From: Mammaliicoccus fleurettii
GTDB lineage: Bacteria > Bacillota > Bacilli > Staphylococcales > Staphylococcaceae
Direction of reading: 5' to 3'
DNA: 34,963 nt
NCBI RefSeq assembly: GCF_003970575.1
Contig: NZ_RXWZ01000082.1
Coordinates: forward strand, 1-34,963
In this document: positions 12,420 to 20,324 of the stretch, piece after piece
Position numbering within the stretch: the stretch's first letter is position 1
Layout: each line of letters begins with the position of its first letter
Program-made: the position numbers and the translations under genes
Notes under the pieces: generated by a model
The model's database searches: none
Told to the model about the DNA's origin: nothing
What the model saw: only the letters and a program-made list of their open reading frames with translations

Positions 12420-13065
12420 TACTTCAAACCAGCCATTAGCTGTATCTCTGGTTAAAGAAGATACTGTCTTATTAAATTATCAATCTAATATAAAGAAAAA
12501 TCATTCTTTACAATTAATGCCGGTGATTGAAACACTTATGAATGAGGCTAATGTATCACCTGAAATGTTAACAGAAATCGTAGTTGCCAATGGTCCTGGC
12601 TCATACACTGGATTAAGAATTGGTATCACTACAGCTAAAACATTGGCATATTCATTGGAAATCCCATTATATGAAGTTTCTTCGCTAAAATCTTTAGCTA
12701 TGACTTACAATAGTAAAACAGATTTGATTGTGCCTATATTTGATGCAAGAAGAGATCATGTATTTGCAGGAGTTTATAAATATGAAGACGATAATTTAAT
12801 AGAAGTTATGGAAGATTGTTATATTTCTATTGAAGAACTTAAAAAATATTTAAATGATCAAACTCAACCTTTTATATTTGTAGGTAACGATACAGCAACT
12901 TTGAAAAATAAATTAGATGGTAGAATCATAACGAATCTACCAAATGCTTCACTTATGAATCAAATAAAAGATCAGCCTGTATTAAACGTTCATGAATTAA
13001 AACCACGATATTTAAAATTATCAGAGGCGGAACAAAATTGGAAAAACAATCAAACAAAGCATTAG
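12397..13065 (+). CDS. tsaB: tRNA t6A37 biosynthesis protein TsaB
   Basis: Non-catalytic partner of TsaD in the t6A complex, with an ASKHA fold. It has 222 residues. The N-terminal LLIDTSNQPLAVSLV and the NGPGSYTGLRIG loop (about 66-77) are diagnostic. Overlap with tsaE (23 bp) and rimI (28 bp) indicates coupled translation. Two adjacent ATG codons at the start are possible; the upstream GGAAG favours either equally. Confidence 0.95.
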   Translation: MMTTLLIDTSNQPLAVSLVKEDTVLLNYQSNIKKNHSLQLMPVIETLMNEANVSPEMLTEIVVANGPGSYTGLRIGITTAKTLAYSLEIPLYEVSSLKSLAMTYNSKTDLIVPIFDARRDHVFAGVYKYEDDNLIEVMEDCYISIEELKKYLNDQTQPFIFVGNDTATLKNKLDGRIITNLPNASLMNQIKDQPVLNVHELKPRYLKLSEAEQNWKNNQTKH

Positions 13066-13505
13066 AAATTAGAAAAATGAGTATTGAAGATGTCCAAGAA
13101 GTTTATAAAATAGAAAATCAAAGTTTTACAAATAGCTCGTGGTCTTTAGAAGCTTTCTATCATGAATTAGAAAAAAATGAATTTGCACATTATTTCGTTG
13201 TGTCTTTGGGTGAAAAAATTATTGGCTATTGTGGTATTTGGATAGTCATTGATCAGGCACAAATAACTACAATTTCTGTAGACGAATCATATCGAAGTAA
13301 TGGGATAGGACAATTATTATTAGAATATGTTATGAATTACGCAAGTACCACATGTACGACAATGAGCTTAGAAGTAAGAATTGAAAATAAAGCTGCTAGA
13401 CATGTATATGAAAAAGCTGGGTTTACTTATGGTGGTGTCAGAAAAAATTATTATGGCGACGGAGAGGATGCTAAAGTGATGTGGGTGAGTTTAAAAAATG
13501 ACTAA
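13038..13505 (+). CDS. rimI: Ribosomal protein S18-alanine N-acetyltransferase (GNAT)
   Basis: GNAT-fold N-acetyltransferase, placed by family in acetylation of the N-terminal alanine of ribosomal protein S18. It has 155 residues. The acetyl-CoA loop is [13 protein letters not shown] (about 94-106), and [13 protein letters not shown] is the typical C-terminal motif. The start is a TTG with AGAGGCGG 7 bases upstream. The first in-frame ATG (13077) has no ribosome binding site, so TTG is preferred. Sandwiching between tsaB and tsaD is the usual Firmicute arrangement. Confidence 0.88.
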   Translation: MEKQSNKALEIRKMSIEDVQEVYKIENQSFTNSSWSLEAFYHELEKNEFAHYFVVSLGEKIIGYCGIWIVIDQAQITTISVDESYRSNGIGQLLLEYVMNYASTTCTTMSLEVRIENKAARHVYEKAGFTYGGVRKNYYGDGEDAKVMWVSLKND

Positions 13506-14514
13506 ATCTATTATTTTAAGTATAGAAACGAGCTGTGACGAAACAGCAGCTAGTGTGATCAAAAATGGTAATGAAATTATAAGCAATGAAGTCGTTACCC
13601 AAATGATGACACACAAAAAATTTGGTGGTGTTGTACCAGAAGTTGCTAGTAGACAACATGTTGAAGTTATGACGCAAGTTATAGATGAAGCATTATCGAA
13701 CGCAAATATGACAATGGATGATATAGATGCAATAGCAGTTACTGAAGGACCAGGATTAATTGGTGCATTATTAGTAGGTGTGGCTAGTGCTAAAGCATTA
13801 GCATTTAGCCATCAAAAACCGCTTATACCGGTTCATCATATAGCAGGACATATTTATGCAAATCACCTTATTAAACCACTTCAATTCCCATTAATTGCAC
13901 TCATTGTATCTGGAGGGCATACTGAACTAATTTATATGAAGAATCATCTTGATTTTGAAATTATTGGTGAAACACGTGATGACGCTGTTGGAGAAGCTTA
14001 TGATAAAGTAGCAAGAACAATAGGATTATCTTATCCAGGTGGACCAGAAGTTGATAGATTGGCCCAAATAGGAAAGGATACCTTGAATTTTCCTAGAGTA
14101 TGGTTGGAAAAAGATAGCTATGATTTTAGTTTTAGTGGATTGAAAAGTGCAGTAATAAATACATTGCATAATAAAAAACAAAAAAACGAAGAAATCGTTA
14201 AAGAAGATGTCGCTACGAGTTTTCAAAATAGTGTCGTTGAAGTATTGGTAGGTAAAACAATGTCTGCAGTAAAAGAATATAATGTTGAGCATTTAATCGT
14301 AGCTGGAGGAGTTGCAGCAAACAAAGGTTTAAGAAGTACTTTAGAGAAAGAGTCTAACAAGCTTGGTATTGAATTGAGTGTACCACCATTAAATCTATGT
14401 ACAGACAATGCTGCAATGATAGGATCGGTTGCCCATTTCTTATATGAAAACAATAGATTTTCAGACATGAAATTAAATGGCAAGAGCTCTCTAGATATTG
14501 AAACTTTTAATTAA
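13498..14514 (+). CDS. tsaD: tRNA t6A37 threonylcarbamoyltransferase TsaD
   Basis: Catalytic ASKHA-fold subunit transferring threonylcarbamoyl to tRNA A37; formerly called gcp. It has 338 residues. [11 protein letters not shown] lies at the N-terminus. The metal-binding histidines are in [10 protein letters not shown] (about 117-126), and VSGGHTEL and FSGLKSAV are clear. It overlaps rimI by 8 bp. It ends the t6A operon, and a small VOC gene follows 74 bp later. Confidence 0.97.
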   Translation: MTKSIILSIETSCDETAASVIKNGNEIISNEVVTQMMTHKKFGGVVPEVASRQHVEVMTQVIDEALSNANMTMDDIDAIAVTEGPGLIGALLVGVASAKALAFSHQKPLIPVHHIAGHIYANHLIKPLQFPLIALIVSGGHTELIYMKNHLDFEIIGETRDDAVGEAYDKVARTIGLSYPGGPEVDRLAQIGKDTLNFPRVWLEKDSYDFSFSGLKSAVINTLHNKKQKNEEIVKEDVATSFQNSVVEVLVGKTMSAVKEYNVEHLIVAGGVAANKGLRSTLEKESNKLGIELSVPPLNLCTDNAAMIGSVAHFLYENNRFSDMKLNGKSSLDIETFN

Positions 14515-14588
14515 GTAAATATTTGTAATATTACACATCAGAAGTTATAATTGACTCGAACAATAAAAGATATAGGAGGCGAAAACTT

Positions 14589-15017
14589 GTGGAAGTAAAT
14601 AGTTATTTTAATTTTAAAAATAGCGTTGAAGCATTAAAGTTTTACGAAGAGAAATTAGGTGCAACAGATATTATGAGAGTACCTGGTAATCATGAAATAT
14701 TCAAAGATGCACCTGAGGAATTTCAAATGCCCGAATCTTTTACAATGAATGCGAGTTTCAAGTTATTAGGTAAGACATTTTTGTGTAGTGATACATGGCA
14801 AAATAAAGATATTGATAATGAAGGCGCACAAGCTTGTTTCCAATTTAACTATAATGATGAAAACGACAGAGAAGCAGTTATCGATTTATTTAAGAAGGCT
14901 GAAGCTGCTGGGTGTAAAATAGATATGCAATTAGCAGAAGTAGAATGGTCTCCATTATTCGGTTCATTCCAAGATCCATATGGTGTAACTTGGATGGCAA
15001 ATGCAATTACAGAATAA
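14589..15017 (+). CDS. VOC (glyoxalase/bleomycin resistance, PhnB-like) family protein
   Basis: Small protein of 142 residues with the paired beta-alpha-beta-beta-beta pattern of the vicinal oxygen chelate superfamily. It starts NSYFNFKNSVEALKFYEEKLG and ends WSPLFGSFQDPYGVTWMAN, like PhnB/3-demethylubiquinone-methyltransferase-type VOC proteins. The substrate cannot be read from sequence. The start is GTG with AGGAGG about 10 bases upstream; a TTG one base earlier is out of frame. It has its own 74-bp gap after tsaD and a strong terminator afterwards. Confidence 0.8.
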   Translation: MEVNSYFNFKNSVEALKFYEEKLGATDIMRVPGNHEIFKDAPEEFQMPESFTMNASFKLLGKTFLCSDTWQNKDIDNEGAQACFQFNYNDENDREAVIDLFKKAEAAGCKIDMQLAEVEWSPLFGSFQDPYGVTWMANAITE

Positions 15018-15029
15018 ATCATAAGAGCT

Positions 15030-15210
15030 TAGGATATAAATCCTAAATCAAAACAAATAAGCATATCACTTAACTGATTTTTAAAGTGATATGCTTATTT
15101 TTTATACAATCTTACGATTTTGTAAAGTGCATGCTTGCCTAGGGGTATGGCTCGAGCCTATAGTCTCTCACACATACTATTCCCTCAGGCGTCCGCACTT
15201 TACAAAATCG
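15030..15210 (-). repeat. Palindromic intergenic repeat, copy 3, with attached terminator block (inverted relative to copy 2)
   Basis: Read on the minus strand, this block matches copy 2 (514-722) through the palindromic core, the GCATATCACT/AGTGATATGC hairpin and the TTAGGATTTATAT tail. It begins just after the VOC gene. Copies 2 and 3 are therefore long inverted repeats about 14.3 kb apart. Confidence 0.8.
15056..15104 (+). terminator. Terminator after the VOC gene
   Basis: The arms AAGCATATCACTT and AGTGATATGCTT (core 15061-15070 and 15085-15094) are followed by ATTTTTT. The A-rich left flank could let it act on both strands. It is the same hairpin that ends the ilv-leu operon, carried by the repeat block. 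Confidence 0.85.
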
Positions 15211-15225
15211 GTGGAAGTATATCTA

Positions 15226-15352
15226 TTTTATATAATCTTACGATTTTGTTCGTGCATGCTTGCCTAGGGGTATGGTTCGAACCTGTAGTCTCTCACTCAT
15301 ACTATTCCCTCAGGCGTCAGCACTACAAAATCGTTGTAAATATTTATTTTTA
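15226..15352 (-). repeat. Palindromic intergenic repeat, copy 4
   Basis: A second minus-orientation copy directly follows copy 3, with the same core: AAAATCG arms, GCCTAGGGG, a TTCGAA variant of the central CTCGAG, and CCCTCAGGCG. Its AGTGATATGC flank is degraded. Copies 3 and 4 form a direct pair here, as copies 1 and 2 do near 250-720. Confidence 0.75.
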
Positions 15353-15438
15353 TATAGAAAAATGGTGTCTCTAAGAGTTAGCTAAATGATTCTCATAAAA
15401 ATACTAGGACATTTATGTTAAAGACTATTAATCTTAAG

Positions 15439-15573
15439 TGTCTATATTTACACAAGTAGAGAGAAGTGTAAGCAAGGATATCTATGTTCACACAAGTAGA
15501 GAGAAGTGTAAGTATGGATATCTGTATTCACATAAGTAGAAAGAAGTGTAAGCAAGGGTATCCATGGATAATT
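15439..15573. repeat. Tandem array A, three units of 40 bp
   Basis: CACAAGTAGAGAGAAGTGTA recurs at 15451 and 15491, with a CATAAGTAGAAAGAAGTGTA variant at 15531. The period is exactly 40 bp. Each unit carries an inverted repeat of ACAC / GTGT type around AAGTAGAGAGAA. No gene is recognised between 15353 and 15808. A frame-broken protein-like stretch at 15566-15678 (minus) is described under findings. Confidence 0.8.
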
Positions 15574-15691
15574 TTTTAATTTCTCTATATCTAGTCCATC
15601 TCATATTTTGCTGTTCTTTTACATCGCCAAATCGTGAATCATTTCATAATGGTCACGTTTATCAATAGATTTATTTACATAGCATGCGCAT

Positions 15692-15727
15692 AAAAAAATG
15701 CCAACAAAGTTTTAAACTTTGCGGGCA
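15692..15727 (-). terminator. Terminator downstream of the 47-aa SHOCT-like gene
   Basis: On the minus strand, TGCC..GGCA arms enclose an 8-bp stem CAAAGTTT/AAACTTTG, followed by ATTTTTTTA. It lies about 80 bp after the stop of the small ORF at 15809-15952. Confidence 0.8.
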
Positions 15728-15808
15728 ATCTGATGGTAGTTTTATGAGCTACCAAAATGATTTTTATAAAATTTCTAGGACAATTATGTCTCAGTCATTT
15801 TAATGTGT

Positions 15809-15952
15809 TCATTTTCTAGTGTACTTTCCTACACTGTTTGTGTAATCAGTGTAGTCTTTAATACGTTGTTCATATTCTTCTTTAGTTATAATCTTATGCT
15901 CTAGCAATTCTTTAGCTTTTGTTGTATAACTCTCAATGTTAGCGTTATTCAT
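15809..15952 (-). CDS. Small SHOCT-like protein, 47 aa
   Basis: An ATG ORF begins MNNANIESYTTKAKELLEHK and continues IITKEEYEQRIKDY. The pattern L-L-x(4)-I-I-T-x-E-E-[YF] is that of the SHOCT domain (short C-terminal domain), which usually sits at the end of larger proteins and is thought to aid oligomerisation or binding. Here it stands alone. GAAGGGATG provides a ribosome binding site, and a clear terminator follows. A 24-bp palindrome lies about 65 bp upstream. The function is unknown; the protein could be cytosolic and regulatory. The gene is short, but the start, stop and terminator agree. Confidence 0.65.
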   Translation of the reverse strand: MNNANIESYTTKAKELLEHKIITKEEYEQRIKDYTDYTNSVGKYTRK

Positions 15953-16015
15953 AAATCATCATCCCTTCTGTATAATACACAAGACCAATTAATCAATGAA
16001 ATTTAACTCTAAGCA

Positions 16016-16039
16016 CTTACTAAATTTAAATTTAGTAAG
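16016..16039. promoter_or_regulatory. Perfect 24-bp palindrome upstream of the small SHOCT-like gene
   Basis: The arms CTTACTAAATTT and AAATTTAGTAAG are perfect reverse complements with no loop. A second CTTACTAAAG half follows at about 16050. It lies in the presumed promoter region of the minus-strand 47-aa ORF, so it may be a dimeric repressor operator. The binding protein is unknown. Confidence 0.45.
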
Positions 16040-16233
16040 CAGTGTTTTCTTACTAAAGTGTACAAGACAAGAAAATTGGTTACATAAATTATAAAACTTT
16101 TTCAATATTAAAGCTAGTGAATTAATCTACTAGATTAATAATTTAAGATTAACTTCATTTTGATTTCACAATATTTACAAGTCACCAACAAAATGCATGA
16201 GATATTCATAAAGTCAATACAGAACGTTTGTAC

Positions 16234-16393
16234 TTGTGCACAAGTTAATCACAAATTGTGGATAACCTAAGTATATCTTTTGTTTTATTTGTGGACAAGT
16301 TTTACGATAAATGGCTTGTTTTTACTTTTTACCTGTGGATAAGTAGGATAACTCTGTGGATGACTGTAAAACAAGTCTTTTTATTGTGAATAA
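16234..16393. promoter_or_regulatory. DnaA-box cluster
   Basis: Two perfect consensus boxes TGTGGATAA (reverse complement of TTATCCACA) lie at 16257-16265 and 16334-16342. One-mismatch boxes are TTGTGCACA (16234-16242, palindromic and so a box on both strands), TTAATCACA (16245-16253), TGTGGACAA (16290-16298), TGTGGATGA (16355-16363) and TGTGAATAA (16385-16393). That is seven sites in 160 bp, most in the same orientation. The cluster is between tsaD and the ABC-F gene, far from any dnaA or dnaN gene in the window. B. subtilis has a DnaA-binding cluster by gcp (tsaD), as I recall. Confidence 0.75.
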
Positions 16394-16410
16394 AAGTGTG
16401 ATTAATATTC

Positions 16411-16453
16411 GATATAAAAAATCACTAAGGTGTAAAACTTACCTTAGTGATTT
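16411..16453 (-). terminator. Terminator of the ABC-F gene
   Basis: The arms AAATCACTAAGGT (16419-16431) and ACCTTAGTGATTT (16441-16453) are perfect, followed on the minus strand by TTTATATC. It lies 4 bp after the ABC-F stop codon. The rest of 15953-16457 holds the palindrome and the DnaA boxes described separately. Confidence 0.85.
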
Positions 16454-16457
16454 ATGA

Positions 16458-18380
16458 TTAATTGAGCTTACTTTCTATTTCTTCCCATTTTTCCATGTTT
16501 TCTTCGAGCAAACGTTCTGTTTCTATTCTTAGATTATTAATTTCATTACTCTTCTCAATATCATTAAATATTTCTGGCAATGTAAGCTGATGCTCATAGT
16601 TTGTAATTTGTTCTTCATATGTAGAAATATTATTTTCAATTTCTTCTAATTGTCGCTCAAGTTTACGTTTTTCTTTTTTATGTTGTTTTTGATTTGTATA
16701 AAAATTATCATCTTTAGTTGTTTGAGTAGAGGAACTATCATTTTGTTCATAACTATTGATTGCATCACGTTGTTCTAGTTTTTCTAAATAATATTGATAA
16801 TCTCCTTGGAAAAGCTCATTACCTTCATAAGTGATATGGAATACTTTATTAGCAAGTTCATTAATAAAATATCGATCATGTGATACAAAGAGTAGTGTGC
16901 CTTCATAGTTTTGTAGAGCTTGTTCTAACATTTCTTTAGAATCAATATCTAAATGGTTGGTAGGTTCATCAAGAATAAGAACGTTATTTTTTTCTAGCAT
17001 TAACAATGCTAGTTGAAGACGTGCTTTTTCTCCACCTGATAAGTCATTAATTACTTTTTTGACTTCATCCTGGGTAAATAAGAATCTGCCTAAAATGGTT
17101 CTAATGTCTTTCTCTAGCATATGTGAGTATTGATTCCATACATAATCTAATATTGTCATATTGGATTTAAATTCTGCTTGTTTTTGGTCATAATAACCAA
17201 TCTGAATATTAGAACCGAATAAGACATCTCCAGCTAATGCAGGAAGCTTTTGTGCGATTGTCTTAATCAAAGTAGATTTACCGATTCCGTTTGGACCGAT
17301 TATAGCGATGCGATCATGACGTTTTACTTCTAAATTAATTGGTGAAGTTATGCTTTCAGAGTAACCAATTTCTAAATTATTAATTTTTAAAACATCTTCA
17401 CCAGTAGCTCGGTTTATTTCGAAATTAATTTGTGCACTTTTTGCATCAAGTCTTGGCTTATCGATTCTTTCCATTCGTTCTAAGACTTTACGTCTACTTT
17501 TCGCCATACCACTTGTAGATGCGCGTGTTATATTTTTTTCAACAAATGTTTCTAATTTTTTAATCTCACTTTGTTGTCTTTCGTATTCAGCCATTACTTT
17601 TTCGTAATGTGCGTCACGTTCTTTCAAAAACTTACTATAGTTACCTACGTATTTTTTTACAGAACCTAAAGCAACATCGTAAACTTGGTTAACTATTTTA
17701 TCTAAAAAGTATCTATCGTGACTGATTATAACGATAGCGCCTTTGAAATGTGTTAAATAGTTCTCAAGCCATTCTGTTGTATCCATATCTAAATGGTTAG
17801 TAGGTTCATCTAGTAATAACAAGTCTGGTTCACTTAATAACATCTGAGCCATCGATAATCTAGTCTTTTGACCACCACTGAATGATTGAATTTGTCTATC
17901 AAAGTCAGACACTATAAAATTCAAACCCGTTAAAACAGTTTTAATTTTACTTTCATATTGATAGCCATCCAATGATTCGTATTGATTTGATAGTGTTTCA
18001 TATTGAGATAACTTTTCTTGATAAGTATCGCTATCATAGTCATCTGCGTGTTTGCTTAACCAGTCTGTTAAAGATTTCATCTTTTCTTCAATTACTATTA
18101 CATGTTCAAATGGTTTTTTCATTTCATTCATCACAGTATCATTTGAGTCTAATGTCATTTGTTGTGTTAAATATCCCATAGAAACTTGTTTACCTTTAGA
18201 CATGTTTCCTGAATCATAACTTTCGACGCCGGCAATAATTTTCATGAGTGTTGTTTTACCTGCACCATTTCTTCCTACTATTGCAATTCTTTCACCTGTT
18301 TTAACTTCAAAATCAGCATCTGAAAAAATAACATCGCCATCAAAAGATTTTTCTAAATTATTTATTTGTAAAAGTATCAT
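16458..18380 (-). CDS. ABC-F family ATPase (YdiF type)
   Basis: Soluble twin-ABC ATPase with no membrane domain. ABC-F proteins act on the ribosome E site in translation. It has 640 residues. Walker A motifs are GRNGAGKT (36-43) and GPNGIGKST (362-370). The signatures SGGQK and SGGEK, and LDEPTNHLD twice (about 190 and 470), are intact. The inter-domain linker spans about 235-325 and a coiled-coil C-terminus about 560-640. Its place next to tsaD and rex matches B. subtilis ydiF. Nothing shows antibiotic resistance activity; a housekeeping translation factor is more likely. GAGAGGTG precedes the ATG. Confidence 0.92.
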   Translation of the reverse strand: MILLQINNLEKSFDGDVIFSDADFEVKTGERIAIVGRNGAGKTTLMKIIAGVESYDSGNMSKGKQVSMGYLTQQMTLDSNDTVMNEMKKPFEHVIVIEEKMKSLTDWLSKHADDYDSDTYQEKLSQYETLSNQYESLDGYQYESKIKTVLTGLNFIVSDFDRQIQSFSGGQKTRLSMAQMLLSEPDLLLLDEPTNHLDMDTTEWLENYLTHFKGAIVIISHDRYFLDKIVNQVYDVALGSVKKYVGNYSKFLKERDAHYEKVMAEYERQQSEIKKLETFVEKNITRASTSGMAKSRRKVLERMERIDKPRLDAKSAQINFEINRATGEDVLKINNLEIGYSESITSPINLEVKRHDRIAIIGPNGIGKSTLIKTIAQKLPALAGDVLFGSNIQIGYYDQKQAEFKSNMTILDYVWNQYSHMLEKDIRTILGRFLFTQDEVKKVINDLSGGEKARLQLALLMLEKNNVLILDEPTNHLDIDSKEMLEQALQNYEGTLLFVSHDRYFINELANKVFHITYEGNELFQGDYQYYLEKLEQRDAINSYEQNDSSSTQTTKDDNFYTNQKQHKKEKRKLERQLEEIENNISTYEEQITNYEHQLTLPEIFNDIEKSNEINNLRIETERLLEENMEKWEEIESKLN

Positions 18381-18427
18381 GTTTACACCTCTCTATTAGT
18401 TATTATTCTACATGAAAATGAACGATA

Positions 18428-18450
18428 ATTGTATGTAAATGACATACAAT
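18428..18450. promoter_or_regulatory. Inverted repeat between the ABC-F gene and rex
   Basis: ATTGTATGT and ACATACAAT, perfect 9-bp arms with a 5-bp spacer, sit in the divergent promoter region. It is distinct from the Rex-type site downstream and could be an operator for the minus-strand gene. No known regulator is assigned. Confidence 0.4.
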
Positions 18451-18480
18451 ATTTATATAGTTATTTTATGTGAAGTTTGT

Positions 18481-18515
18481 TATAATAAACCCATTAGATG
18501 TGAACGCAATCACAT
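18481..18515 (+). promoter_or_regulatory. rex promoter -10 and Rex operator (autoregulation)
   Basis: TGTTATAAT gives an extended -10 with TATAAT at 18481-18486. Just downstream, ATGTGA-ACGCAA-TCACAT (18498-18515) matches the Rex site TTGTGA-N6-TCACAA at 10 of 12 defined positions. A Rex dimer here would block transcription start, so Rex would repress rex (and possibly tatAC) unless the NADH/NAD ratio is high. Confidence 0.7.
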
Positions 18516-18542
18516 TATTTTATAGTGGAAAAGGTGAGGATT

Positions 18543-19175
18543 TTGGCAAAGAATGATGTGAAGATCCCTAAAGCAACTTTGAAACGTTTGCCTCTTTATT
18601 ATAGATTTGTTAGTACACTTCATAATTCAGGCGTAGATCGTGTATCTTCAAAAGAATTAAGTGAAGGTCTTAAAATTGATTCAGCTACAATTCGCCGAGA
18701 TTTTTCATATTTTGGTGAATTAGGAAAAAAGGGTTACGGATACAATATTAGTTATTTATTAAAATTTTTTAGAACAACCCTTGAACAAGATGATATGACT
18801 AAAGTCGCAATCGTTGGTGTTGGTAATTTAGGTACTGCACTTGTGAATTATAATTTTACTGTTAATGATAGAATGCAAATTGTCGCAGCTTTCGATCAAT
18901 CTGAAAGTATATCTGGAAGTATGGTAGGTAAATTGACAGTTGATAGTATGGATGATTTTGAAAAAGTAGTTGAAGAAGTAGGTATACAAGTTGTAATATT
19001 GACAGTACCACAACAAGCAGCACAAAGAGTTGCTGATCGTATAACATCTGCTGGAATTACTGGTATTTTGAATTTTACACCTCAAAGAATAAATGTACCT
19101 GAGAAAGTGCAGGTTCATCATATAGATTTAGGAATTGAATTGCAATCTTTAATCTTCTTTATGAAGAATCAATAG
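18543..19175 (+). CDS. rex: Redox-sensing transcriptional repressor Rex
   Basis: Dimeric repressor that binds DNA when NAD is bound and leaves it when NADH is high, controlling fermentation and respiration genes. It has 210 residues. The winged-helix domain comes first ([16 protein letters not shown], then [21 protein letters not shown]). The Rossmann NAD domain begins [13 protein letters not shown] (about 90). It ends with the swapped helix [14 protein letters not shown]. The frame is open from a GTG at 18525, but that codon has no ribosome binding site. The TTG at 18543 follows GGTGAGG and gives the family length. A Rex-type operator lies in its own promoter. Confidence 0.95.
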   Translation: MAKNDVKIPKATLKRLPLYYRFVSTLHNSGVDRVSSKELSEGLKIDSATIRRDFSYFGELGKKGYGYNISYLLKFFRTTLEQDDMTKVAIVGVGNLGTALVNYNFTVNDRMQIVAAFDQSESISGSMVGKLTVDSMDDFEKVVEEVGIQVVILTVPQQAAQRVADRITSAGITGILNFTPQRINVPEKVQVHHIDLGIELQSLIFFMKNQ

Positions 19176-19186
19176 GAGGGTATCAA

Positions 19187-19411
19187 ATGGAAGCTTTAAC
19201 GTTTATTAATACAGTCGGTATTTCAGGACCAGTTAGTTTATTATTTATAGGGGTAGTAGCATTAATTATATTTGGGCCAAAGAAATTACCACAGTTTGGT
19301 AGAGCGATGGGATCAACTTTGAAAGAATTTAAAGATGCTACAGATGGCATGACAAACTTTGATGAAAAGAAAAGTAATCCTGAAGATAGCAAAGATAAAG
19401 AAGTTAAATAG
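19187..19411 (+). CDS. tatA: Sec-independent translocase protein TatA
   Basis: Pore-forming component of the twin-arginine translocase. It has 74 residues. One membrane helix (about 12-30, GPVSLLFIGVVALIIFG) is followed by the FGPKKLP hinge, an amphipathic helix (FGRAMGSTLKEFK) and a charged tail. AGGAGGG sits 7 bases before the ATG, 11 bp after rex. A terminator stands between tatA and tatC. The window shows only one TatA/TatB-type gene, as usual for a minimal TatAC system. Confidence 0.93.
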   Translation: MEALTFINTVGISGPVSLLFIGVVALIIFGPKKLPQFGRAMGSTLKEFKDATDGMTNFDEKKSNPEDSKDKEVK

Positions 19412-19438
19412 AATTTTATTTAACAGATGTTCCCTTGA

Positions 19439-19469
19439 ATGTGGCGGGTTTCCTGCCACATCTTTTTTT
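19439..19469 (+). terminator. Hairpin terminator between tatA and tatC
   Basis: ATGTGGCGGG pairs with CCTGCCACAT (one G-U), followed by CTTTTTTT. It is inside what would otherwise be a rex-tatA-tatC transcript. Partial read-through would make less tatC than tatA message, fitting the known excess of TatA over TatC. No separate tatC promoter is obvious. Confidence 0.75.
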
Positions 19470-19483
19470 AGATTGGAGGTAAG

Positions 19484-20266
19484 ATGGTGGATAAAGACAA
19501 TTTAACTTTTGTCGAACACTTAGAAGAATTACGTGGTCGTATTATGATTATTGCATATTTTCTAATAGGTGGGCTCATTATTGGATTTTTCATTGCTAAA
19601 CCAGTGATTTACTATATTACGAATGATGATTTTACCCAAACATTAGAATTGAATGCGTTTAGGATAACAGATCCACTCACAATATACATAGCAATGATTA
19701 TCATTATTGCATTTATTATTGTATCACCAGTTATATTATATGAAATATGGGCATTTATATCTCCGGGATTACATCCAAAAGAACAAAAAGTTACACTAAG
19801 TTATATTCCATTTAGTTTGTTCTTGTTTGTAGGAGGTTTGTTATTTTCATACTTTATCATATTCCCATATTTAATAGCATTTACGATGGGACTAGCAGAT
19901 GACATGGGTATAAAGCAGACCATTGGTATTAAAGAATATTTTAGTGAATTATTCAAATTTACGATACCTTTTGGTTTCGTATTTCAATTGCCAATTTTAT
20001 TATTATTCTTAACAAGATTAGGGATTGTAACACCGATGTTCTTAAAGAAAAACAGAAAATATGCATACTTCATATTACTTGTCGTAGCAGCATTAATAGC
20101 TCCACCTGATTTTATGACACATATGTTATTTACAATTCCGATGATACTTTTATATGAGATTAGTATCATAATTTCTAAAATAGGTTATAAAAAATATTTA
20201 AAAGCAGAACAAAAGTTAATGGAAGAAGAACTAGGTATGGATGAAGATGAAACGAAACAACCGTAA
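19484..20266 (+). CDS. tatC: Sec-independent translocase protein TatC
   Basis: Polytopic receptor subunit of the twin-arginine translocase, binding signal peptides of folded exported proteins. It has 260 residues and about six membrane helices. The cytosolic N-terminus contains TFVEHLEELRGRI with the conserved glutamates. PVILYEIWAFISPGLHPKEQ and IAPPDFMTHMLFTIPMILLYE are family signatures. GGAGGT lies close to the ATG; a GTG one codon later is possible. A terminator overlaps the stop codon. Confidence 0.95.
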   Translation: MVDKDNLTFVEHLEELRGRIMIIAYFLIGGLIIGFFIAKPVIYYITNDDFTQTLELNAFRITDPLTIYIAMIIIIAFIIVSPVILYEIWAFISPGLHPKEQKVTLSYIPFSLFLFVGGLLFSYFIIFPYLIAFTMGLADDMGIKQTIGIKEYFSELFKFTIPFGFVFQLPILLLFLTRLGIVTPMFLKKNRKYAYFILLVVAALIAPPDFMTHMLFTIPMILLYEISIIISKIGYKKYLKAEQKLMEEELGMDEDETKQP

Positions 20267-20291
20267 AAATTACGGTTGTTTTTTCTTTTTT
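20256..20291 (+). terminator. Terminator of tatC
   Basis: AACAACCGTAA (20256-20266) and TTACGGTTGTT (20270-20280) form an 11-bp stem with a 3-base loop, followed by TTTTCTTTTTTT. The left arm includes the tatC stop codon. Confidence 0.9.
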
Positions 20292-20324
20292 TGAATTATC
20301 AAACTTTTGTAATGAAATGGTAAC

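Noticed and set aside
15135-15374. ORF of 79 codons
   Set aside because: It runs through two copies of the palindromic intergenic repeat; codon pattern and start do not support a gene.
16234-16393. Second chromosomal origin
   Set aside because: DnaA boxes are dense, but there is no dnaA/dnaN, and no clear AT-rich unwinding element with DnaA-trio motifs was identified; a regulatory or titration cluster is more likely.
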